From NCBI GenBank assembly GCA_038093975.1, contig JBBPTG010000349.1, positions 1 through 21,826 of the forward strand: 21,826 nt of DNA. Direction: 5' to 3'. The first letter of the stretch is position 1; every line of letters starts with the position of its first letter. The stretch comes from Chalciporus piperatus (lineage: Eukaryota > Basidiomycota > Agaricomycetes > Boletales > Boletaceae). The position numbers and the translations under genes are program-made. The notes under the pieces were generated by a model, which saw only the letters and a program-made list of their open reading frames with translations, searched no databases and was not told where the DNA came from. Positions 7,915 to 15,228 of this stretch are shown piece by piece.

Positions 7915-8546
7915 CTAGGTTAGGGATCGGCTAGTAATAGAATGTACACATAGAGTAGGGATCAGCCAATGTACCATTGTGCCCTGGCAATGGGAATGGC
8001 CAACACAAAGGTTCCATGAGGTAGGACCTGGCCGACTGGTGCTAATCACCCAGTCCTGCCTGCATCAGGGTTCGGCCCATAGAGAATAGGGATAGGCCGA
8101 TGTGTAAACCCTCCATGTGTAGGGAGCGGCCGATGTAGGGAATGTTTAGGGGTGGGCATTGGCCAGTGAATTATGTCTCCTACAGCAGGCATGGTCTGAT
8201 AGATTGAGTGTCAATGGGTAGGGATGGGCTGATGCAATAATGTCTATCTGTAGGGATGGGCCGATGCAACCCGCCTCAGTAGGTAGGGATGGGCCGATGT
8301 ATAGTTTGTCGATGTGTAGTAATGGGCCAATGCAGTCATTTCAATGTGTAGGGATGGGCCAATGCATTGAGCCTCAATGCGTAGGAATGGGCTGATGCAA
8401 TCAGTGTCAATGTGTAGGGATGGGCCAATGGGTTGAGCCTCAATGCATAGGGATGGGCCGATGCAATCAGTGTCAATGTGTAGGAATGGGCCAATGGGTT
8501 GAGCCTCAATGCGTAGGGATGGGCCGATGCATTGAGCCTCAATGTG
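7915..8546. repeat. 33-bp minisatellite (TAGGGATGGGCCRATG family)
   Basis: The core TAGGGATGGGCCRATG recurs every 31-36 bp. The last six units, from about 8348 to 8546, are strictly 33 bp and alternate between a TTGAGCCTCAATG and an ATCAGTGTCAATG half, giving a partial 66-bp higher-order period. Units before 8218 are degenerate (e.g. near 7921, 7952, 8083, 8118). The 33-bp length keeps frame, so both strands show long repetitive open frames with no sign of real coding. The array ends exactly where the inverted-repeat unit at 8547 begins. Confidence 0.9.
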
Positions 8547-8572
8547 CATCAGGAAAAATGACCTATGCCATA
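8547..8572 (+). repeat. Left terminal inverted repeat
   Basis: It pairs with 10758-10783 at 24 of 26 positions. The two mismatches lie next to each other in the middle (TGAC against TACC). Confidence 0.7.
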
Positions 8573-8989
8573 TGTCACCATATGACAATATTTGTTGCTA
8601 TATGATGCTATTTGATGTTATTTGTGCAGTATGGGCCATATGGCAAAAAGGGAAAAGTACCCAACTATAGTGCATCATATGGCATACAAATAGCACCAAA
8701 GTGCACCATATAGCATGGCCTTTAGGCATGTAAATGGCTTCTGTCAATATAAGCTATATGTGCACAATGTGCACCAAATGGAAAAGTCAAAAAACAGTCT
8801 GGGACTTTGCCATATGGTGCCATTTTTCACTCTTTGTGCAAGAATTGAAATAAAATATATTTATTTATGTATACTACTACATGATTACTACTACTGTGCT
8901 AAGTATATACTACACACGAGCCACTCGGGCTCGAGAAATGGTGGAGATGGGGTTGGAAAGGTGTTGGTGTGGTCGCACGAAGAGGTGGG

Positions 8990-10275
8990 AGGTGGTGGTG
9001 GGCAGACAGCCCTGAGCGGCTGCTAATGAGGTGAGTGGATGGGATGGTGGGTGAATTGGCAGTGAGCACTCACATTGTGATGCCAGCAGGGGCTGTTGAG
9101 CCCGCGCCGGCTTTGTTTTTCGACTGGACTCGGAGACTGAGGTGGTGGTGGTGCCAGTGGAAGGTGGTGGTAGGGCACACAGCCCGAGTGGCTGTAGACG
9201 AGGTGAGTGGATGAGTGGTGGGTGAGATTGTACTCACTTCGTGATACCAGCGGGGCTGTCAAGCCCACGCCGGCTGTGTTTTACTGTCGAGGGGTGGAGG
9301 TGGAAAGTGGGTGGTGGCTGCCACTGGCATGCACGAGCGAGGGTGAGGCAAGGTGAGTGGATGTGGTGGTGGTGGTGAGTAAAAACTCACATAGCAATGC
9401 AGGCGGGGCTGTTGAGCCCTTGCCGGCCATGTTTCTGGTAGGTCGTGGTGGATGTGGGGGGTGCTGGTGGCGAGCGCCTGTTTACGAGGTGAGTAGTGGT
9501 GGTGGTGGTGAGCGAGAACTCACCTGGTGACGCCGGCAAGGCTGTTGAGCCCACATCGGCCATGTTGTTTGAGGGTGAGTTGAGGTGAGGTAGTGGTGGG
9601 GTGGACAGCCCGACCGGCTGTGTTCGAGGTGAGTGGATGTGGTGGGGGTGAGTAAAAACTCACGGTCAAGGACTGGCTGGGCTGTTGAGCCCTCGCTGGC
9701 CGTTTTGTTCGTGTTCGAGTCGAAGATGAGGGTGAGGTGGTGGTGGGGCAAACACCCTGAGTGGCTGTTGGCAAGGTGAGAGGTGGTGATGGTGAGTGAA
9801 AAAATACAAACATTGTGATGCCGGCGGGGCTGTTGAGCCCACACCGGCTGTTTTGTTTGAGTTTGAGTCGAAGGTGAGGGTGAGGGTGGTGGTGGGGCAA
9901 ACAGCTGGAGTGGCTGTTGGCAAGGTGAGCGGGTGGGTCGGTAGGTAAGTAAAAGCTTACCTTCGACAGCCGGCGGGGCTGTTGAGCCCTCACCGGCTGT
10001 ATTGCTGCTGTTGATGTGTCAAGTTTGAGGTGGGAGGTGGGAACTTTTGAGCCCTCACCAGCATTATTGTTGTGTTGTGGTTGAAGTAGTGGTGGTGGGA
10101 TGACAAGGTGAGCGGTTGGGTTCAAAAAGTGAGTAAAACCTGCAATGCTTGTCTTTCCCAATAAGGAAATTGCGTAAATATGCAATTTTCTTATTGGGAA
10201 AGACACTACATAGCACATTAAGAGGTGAGCGCACTTACCTTGTAATGCCACCAGGCTGTTGAGCCCATGCCGGCT
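8990..10275. repeat. Tandem units of 130-165 bp with two conserved hairpins
   Basis: The core GGGGCTGTTGAGCCC recurs near 9088, 9251, 9405, 9536, 9674, 9822, 9971 and 10250, with a partial copy near 10036. Each core forms GGGCT-GTTG-AGCCC. In several units an outer GCCGG/CCGGC pair extends the stem, e.g. 9820-9848. About 20-40 bp before each core is a second hairpin of GTGAGT...ACTCAC type (9375-9390, 9648-9663). The unit at 9944-9961 has GGTAAG...CTTACC instead, which keeps the pairing by changes on both arms. Spacers are GGTGGTGG rich. The - strand shows His/Pro/Ser-rich open frames that simply follow the repeats. Confidence 0.85.
10151..10204. repeat. 54-bp near-perfect palindrome
   Basis: The arm 10151-10173 (GTCTTTCCCAATAAGG...) and the arm 10182-10204 are inverted copies over 23 bp with one mismatch, around an 8-nt AT-rich loop. 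It interrupts a tandem unit: unit-like sequence (GTGAGTAAAACC) lies left and GAGGTGAGCGCACTTACC right. It may be a tiny foldback insertion. Confidence 0.85.
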
Positions 10276-10433
10276 ATGTTGCTGTTGCTGTACTGTAGAT
10301 TGAGGTAGGATAGAATGTTAGATAGTAGTAGTACTAAAAGACTCAAAACAATGTGGGCGTGTCAAGTTCAACATGGTCATGTGACCTGCTTGCATGAATT
10401 TTTCTAAGTCTAAGCATTAGAGAAATAAGGCTA

Positions 10434-10640
10434 CACTTTTGTACACTTTTTTGTACACTATTTCGATATATTTTCCCACACTATTGACTACACTTTACTA
10501 CGCTTTTTTGTACACTTTAGCTACACTCAATCCTAATGACTTTCCCACACTTGTAAATACACTTTTAGTCCGCTTTTTTGTACACTTTATTACACATATT
10601 TCCTATACACTTTGCTACCCTTTCAACAGGTTTTTCAGAT
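10434..10640. repeat. Degenerate TACACTTT / TTTTTTGTACACTTT repeats
   Basis: Words of the form CGCTTTTTTGTACACTTTA recur near 10440, 10501 and 10570 with CCCACACT words between them, spaced about 60-75 bp. The region is T-rich and has no coding sign. Confidence 0.6.
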
Positions 10641-10783
10641 GCAAGTTTGATAATTTTAGTACATCAGAAATAGACTCATATAGCATCAAATGGCACCATA
10701 GTAGCCTATATAGCACTTTGTGCATCATATGTGCACAAATAGCAACCTATTGCCATCTATGGCATAGGGTATTTTTCCTGATG

Positions 10784-12105
10784 TTGTGCTGCCAATCTGG
10801 AAGGAGTGATCTGAGAAAGAGGGAATACTGTGGAGTTTCCAAACGGCGTTGCAGCGAAGGACTAGTTTCTTTTTGGTTAGACAGTGCTGTTGCAGCCAAA
10901 GACTTGCAGGGGGTGACTAGCCAGTTGCTAGGTCGACTCAAGAGTCTATTGGAGGCTTGGACTAGAGTCCAATGTGAGTAACTGTGATATATTTGAGTGA
11001 AGAAATAGGTAACAGTACCTAGAGTCCAATGTGAGTAACTGAAGGTTAGCTACAATGGACTCTGGAGGAGTGTGCGCTTCAAGGTAAACAAAGGTAAACA
11101 AAGTGTCAAGGAAGCGCCACACAAGTGTAAGGTAAAGCTCTGCTAGTGCAGAGCGAAGGGAACAACACTAGGTAATGAACCAAGTTGGTACCCTAGGTAA
11201 AATGACCCGAGGAATCGATCTAGATAGGTTAGAAGTCGAATGGAGCGCTAGGTAGCGCTGTATGAGTAAAAGGAAAAGTAAGTAAGTAGGAAAAGCTAAG
11301 TTGGGGAATCACCAAAGCAACAAGTGCCAGCCAAGTGGGGAAAGATAAGAACAAAGAGAAATGTTTGGCAGGGGATTGTTGAAGCAAAGATGGGAATTGA
11401 GTCTGCATCGCCAATTTAACAGCGGATACAAACATCATCCCCTTTGGACTTTGTGACCTTCGTGAAAGGAAGGTGAACAATGTGGGAACCATTCAAATTG
11501 ACTTTTGATGTGACGAAAGAGCCTTCCCATTGGGATAGAATTTCACCCAGACGGAGTTGGCCCCACATGGTGCATGTTGCAGCGACGAGGCAACATATGT
11601 CAAAGGAGTCCAGAGGCTAGTAGAGAGCATTCTGGAGGTTGAGGAGAGCATCTTGAGATAGTTGAAGTAAGGTTTTCGACACCATGAAGGATGTAGCGCA
11701 AACGGGCGCCACTCAGCTAAGGGGTGTCATTGTAGATATGCCAAGCCTTGGGTGCACTGATGTGAGATTTTACGATGGAGCCTGCAATGGAACAAATGTG
11801 GGAGACCACAAAACCACACAAAAGGTCTTCATTTACAGGCGAGGTTGGCAAGAGCAAGCTCCATGTGGGATGAGAGCGAGATACTGGAGATCACGTGCAT
11901 AGTTCAGAATGAATCTGACATTTCAATGGAAACAATGGAACACAATTGATTGCAAGACAGATAGAATGCAGGTAAGAATGAGACTATGGATGTTATAGTA
12001 TTTAAAAACTTTTCAAACTTTTGCCTTCAACGGTATTCGAACACTGGACTTTGTCTACAAGTTAGGGGTCAAGCTGGATTCATCTTTACCCGCTCCGGTA
12101 GTCCC
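10784..12105. other. 1.3 kb without a recognisable gene
   Basis: Only short unconvincing open frames are present. A 23-bp sequence beginning CTAGAGTCCAATGTGAG occurs identically at 10962-10984 and 11019-11041, and an inverted degenerate copy (CAATGGACTCTGG) lies near 11053. GGTAAACAAA is doubled near 11082-11102. CTCTGC-TAGT-GCAGAG near 11137-11152 is a small hairpin. I see no domain on either strand. Confidence 0.5.
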
Positions 12106-12400
12106 TGTAGCATTACATAATCTATTACATAATCAGGTCACGTGACAAAGGTCTAGACTTAGATGAGTCAGCAATAATGTCATGGCCTAGACCCTAATCC
12201 GTGCCTGGTACCTTTTCTTATCATTGTACCATTTACCTTATCTATCTTTCCCTTTGTATTTTCCTTATTCGGCTGTTGGTCTGTGCGCACTTCTCAATAG
12301 TATATAAGTCCGCAATTAAGTTTTAGTACTCAGCTTAGTCTTTCGCAAGGTCTAGTGTACCTAAGTCCCCGCTGTGTTGTGAGCAATCATAACAATACCA
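12106..12400 (+). repeat. Possible solo LTR, about 295 bp
   Basis: It starts TGTAGCATTACA and ends near CATAACAATACCA. CAATAGTATATAAG near 12295-12308 closely resembles the promoter of the Element II LTR (CAATAGTATATAAA). The order of words GGTCTAGAC, GATGAGTCAGCA, TATATAA, CTAGTGT is also shared, so it may be a distant relative. No internal retroelement sequence and no clear 5-bp target duplication are visible. The exact ends are uncertain. Confidence 0.45.
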
Positions 12401-12775
12401 ATAAATCTGCAAAAATTAGAGTAAGTGGTCCTGAATAGTCCTGAATAGGGGGTGGCTGTGCGGACCATAGAGAGCTTGGACACTGGGAAAGAGAGAGATA
12501 GCTAGGTAGGACACTAGGCTGGGTGACCGGGTAGACCAAGGTTAGAGGGTCATAGCGTGAGAACCTGGGACTTAAGTACAATCCCAAAGGTAATGACTAA
12601 GCAACCAGAAATGAAAGGGAATAGTAAGGGTACTAATCCTTCCGAAATTTGCTGTTGCTGTCGAGTGAAACTGAAATGGCAAGTGCAGCGAGAATGAGCT
12701 GGACGAGTGAGATGATGGTCGCAGAGGACATCCCAGGCACTAGTAGTATGCTGCCGACACTCATCCGACAAGGCT
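12401..12775. other. Gene-free stretch before the decayed gene
   Basis: No coding sequence is convincing. GTCCTGAATA is doubled at about 12427-12447. The last 100 bp may belong to the 5' part of the decayed gene that follows, but I cannot see a consistent frame. Confidence 0.35.
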
Positions 12776-13845
12776 TTGCTGCTGACCACGACTGATTCTC
12801 CAGACTCTGTGCCCTCTGTTGCTACGGTTGTGAAACCGATGCCAGCGGTTCCACCAGGCATGAGTGCAAGCACAATTGCTGGTGCGAAGGCTGCTGAGCT
12901 CAAATATTGGATTGACCAGGCAAACTTGGCAGCCGGTGGAAAGAGGGTGCTCACGAAGTCTGGTCATGTTGATAATTTGAGGAAAAGGGTTGCCGACTAC
13001 TATGGCATCGACCTTGCAGCCCCCCCCCCCTCCACCGCAGGCCACTCCTGTTGTCACTGCTGGCTCTGGTCCAGGTTCTCAGCTTGAGATCCAGACATGA
13101 CAGTGGGCATATCTTCGCCAGCTCAGGGATGAGTGGGAGAGCTGTCTGTCCAAGGGCAGACCCTTCCTGCTCTGTTCAGGGCCATCATCAGATGAGCATG
13201 ACTTTGCCTAAAGTCTGACTGGTTCTGTCTGAATGAGTGATTTTCTCTCTTCTCTTCCAAGTCAATCTCAGGCTGTTGGAGGAAGCCATTGTCTAACTGA
13301 GCATCTAGAATGAGAGCACTGCTGCCATTCCCTCTCCGTCGTTTGCTCCTGGTGCACAAGTTTCACCTGTTCTCACAAATAAATCTATTCAAGCACTGAC
13401 CAATGCTACTCATGCAGGTGATTGCGAGGCTCATAAAATGCTAATGCACTTTCACCGGACCCTCATACCTCTTCGACTCTGTTTACCCATTCTCCTTCTA
13501 CACCAGCTCAGGCTGTCGCCGCTATCACACCCATCACTGGCACTCCATTCGCCACACCACATAGCCACATAGTCTCACTTCCACTGTGAGCCAGTTCAAG
13601 CCCTGCAAGTGAGGAGGCCACACTACAGGCCTGTGAAGCTGACCATGAGGTTCTCGCTCGAGCAAATTCACATCACGATGTGGTGGCACAGATGAAGAAG
13701 GGAGTCATTTGAGAGATGCGGGAGAAGTATGGACCACGCAAGGGTCACAAACCAAATTCTCTTTGGGAGAGGATCAAGGTCACCATCAACCGGCGAGAGA
13801 CCTGAACTGAAGGGGAAGACGGATCAGCAAGAGAAACAACATCAC
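12776..13845 (+). pseudogene. Decayed gene with a SAP-like segment, family not recognised
   Basis: Frame 2 from 12776 gives 80 residues with a helix-rich, SAP-like stretch (ELKYWIDQANLAAGGKR, then GHVDNLRKRVADYYGIDL), a fold often used for DNA binding. A run of C's at about 13019-13030 shifts the frame. Frame 3 then continues naturally (PPPQATPVVTAGSGPGSQLE), meets TGA at 13098 and goes on as QWAYLRQLRDEWESCLSKGR to TAA near 13209. Later coding-like pieces include QACEADHEVLARANSHHD and YGPRKGHKPNSLWERIKVTI, separated by TGA/TAA codons. Several stops are one transition from sense codons. This is a multi-break pseudogene, either of a mobile-element protein or a host gene family. Confidence 0.55.
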
Positions 13846-14087
13846 TCCACTGTCAGCTACTAGGTGACAACTTTGAATCTTACCACTGGCCAGTCGCTTC
13901 ATCAACATGCCATTTACTCATTGCTATAATAGTTCTATAGAGTACTATAATTGCATTTATATTGCTTAGAGGAAAAAGTGACAAGTCCCCTCTATGTAGC
14001 ACTCTATAGTGCCCCCCAAAACTCCCATAGCTTTTATAATACTCTATAGACTCCAATTGAATCAACAGCTATTGAGCTCTATAGTAG
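13846..14087. other. AT-rich flank with repeated CTATAG words, broken by Element II
   Basis: CTATAG or CTATAATA words occur at least six times between about 13922 and 14087 (TTCTATAGAGTACTATAAT, GCACTCTATAGTGC, ATACTCTATAGACTCC, GAGCTCTATAGTAG). Such a cluster can mark the end of a small DNA transposon. Element II's LTR starts at 14088 inside it. AGTAG (14083-14087) is the candidate target duplication, whose partner is outside the window. Confidence 0.4.
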
Positions 14088-14563
14088 TGAAACGACTCAA
14101 CTCAACTAAGAGCTAAGACTCACACTAGACAATAGCGAGCCGATGAACTTGGCTGAGGTTCGATGAGGAAACTCCAGGAGAACAAGACTGGGGAGTCCAG
14201 TGCTTGTCAACCCGGGTTTATATACTATTGGCAGTGTTTGTACATGTTGTGGCTAAACCTTATTGTAGGTGACTGGGTATGACTCATACTGACTACTAGC
14301 CAATGGCGTAACTAGCTCTACTACGGAATGAGTAAGCGTGAGTCATATGATGAGTAATGCTGACTGATGCTGACGAGTGAGCGGTGAGTCATCAGTTAGT
14401 AAGCGAAGGTCTAGACCTAGCTTATGTAAGTAAGTCACGTGATGCGATAAGATAAGATAACAAAAGAGAAAGTGAAACGACTAAGTCCACGAAACGAAGA
14501 GAAACCTAGTAAGCGTAATGGAATGTAGGGATGATTAGGATAAGGAATGAAGCGTTCGTAACA
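14088..14563 (-). repeat. 3' LTR of Element II (476 bp)
   Basis: Sense strand starts TGTTACGAACG at 14563 and ends GTCGTTTCA at 14088. It has a TATA box at 14217-14224 and the self-primer 11-mer at 14179-14189. It matches 5535-6010 (reverse complement) along its length and 21585-21826 where visible. Confidence 0.96.
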
Positions 14564-14577
14564 CTACCCCCTCTCTA
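14564..14577 (-). other. Polypurine tract of Element II
   Basis: The sense strand reads TAGAGAGGGGGTAG directly before the 3' LTR. It is identical in the copy at 5521-5534. Confidence 0.85.
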
Positions 14578-14597
14578 TGGATCGTATTCCTAGACGA

Positions 14598-15164
14598 TCA
14601 AACTTCGACGAGTGGACCTTGATTCATCCACGGTACTCCATTTGCTGGCGGAGCAGTAGCGACCTGAAGGTTGTTGTTCGTCCAGGTCACTGGTGGCTCG
14701 AATGGGTTACCATCGTTTTCGTCGACAGGAATAGGGTGGGGAGCACCTACGAGTGCTGGGTCGGGAATAGGAGCCTCAGCGAGATCAGGCCAATTTGTGG
14801 GCCATTCCTGCTGATCAGGATTCTCCTGCTGTTCCTCTATCACATTGTCCCACTTGCTCAAATCCGGGTGCCATACGACGAGCTTCATCCACCTTGTCGT
14901 CCAGTCCCAGTTAACCTCGATAGACGTGGACCGTCTGGTCACGATCATGTGAGCGAACATTAGATATTGAATGGCGACGGTGACGACGACGATGGAGATG
15001 AAGGCGATGAGGGAGGGGATGAGCATGCGGAGAATCCAACCGTTGCAGATGACGAAGAGTATAAAGAGGAGGGAGAGGACGAAGTTTCCTCGATCCCTAG
15101 TGAAGTTGCGAATGAATATGTCGCGGAGGATATTCTCCCAAGCATAGACGTCGTTGAGATCCAT
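14598..15164 (-). CDS. ORF3: two-helix membrane protein downstream of pol (env position), 188 aa
   Basis: It starts with a true ATG 64 nt after the pol stop and ends 20 nt before the polypurine tract. Residues 1-27 are polar, without a classical signal peptide. Residues about 28-45 and 48-72 are strongly hydrophobic (FVLSLLFILFVICNGWIL; then MLIPSLIAFISIVVVTVAI) and likely form a helical hairpin with both ends on the same side. The remaining 115 residues are soluble, Trp/Pro/Asn rich and acidic. The part shared with 5198-5500 shows 10 synonymous against 6 replacement codons, a sign of purifying selection. I do not recognise a family. It lacks the length, furin-like site or glycosylation pattern of an envelope protein. 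How it is translated is unclear: I saw no good splice acceptor just upstream. Confidence 0.85.
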   Translation of the reverse strand: MDLNDVYAWENILRDIFIRNFTRDRGNFVLSLLFILFVICNGWILRMLIPSLIAFISIVVVTVAIQYLMFAHMIVTRRSTSIEVNWDWTTRWMKLVVWHPDLSKWDNVIEEQQENPDQQEWPTNWPDLAEAPIPDPALVGAPHPIPVDENDGNPFEPPVTWTNNNLQVATAPPANGVPWMNQGPLVEV

Positions 15165-15228
15165 TGGTGATGATGGTGGTTTGTGGAAGAAAAACCGTGA
15201 GAATGAAGACCGTCAGACATCATTCTTT

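Larger units (their letters stand above)
8547..10783. mobile_element. 2.2-kb unit bounded by 26-bp terminal inverted repeats, non-autonomous
   Basis: The left end (8547-8572) begins CATCAGGAAAAAT and ends CTATGCCATA. The reverse complement of the right end (10758-10783) matches it at 24 of 26 positions. Both ends are followed inward by about 120-150 bp rich in TGCTATTTG, CATATGGCA and TGTGCA words, like the subterminal repeats of DNA transposons. The interior holds tandem hairpin repeats and no transposase. I could not identify a clean target duplication: TGTGC precedes the left end and GTTGTGC follows the right. It could be a non-autonomous DNA transposon that has captured a satellite. Confidence 0.6.

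Noticed and set aside
7915..8546. Regular repeats that could suggest a CRISPR array
   Set aside because: The repeats are contiguous without unique spacers, they are degenerate, and the genome is fungal.
8244..8588. Open frame with an 11-residue repeat (ALRLNPLAHPY type) on the - strand
   Set aside because: The 33-bp minisatellite keeps frame by length alone. Open frames appear on both strands.
9482..10251. Long His/Pro/Ser-rich open frames on the - strand
   Set aside because: They follow the tandem repeat units and their composition comes from GGTGGTGG spacers. They are not genes.
11684..11902. 72-aa open frame on the + strand
   Set aside because: Short, no recognisable domain, stops just upstream in frame and no sign of coding constraint.
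12020..12105. tRNA-like sequence on the - strand with GTTCGAATAC and a possible GTA anticodon
   Set aside because: The acceptor arms do not pair, the T-stem does not close and the B-box misses its last C. At most it is a decayed tRNA-derived repeat.
14577..14963. + strand open frame opposite ORF3, also present opposite 5177-5521
   Set aside because: It is the antisense shadow of ORF3. The substitution pattern between copies favours the ORF3 strand.
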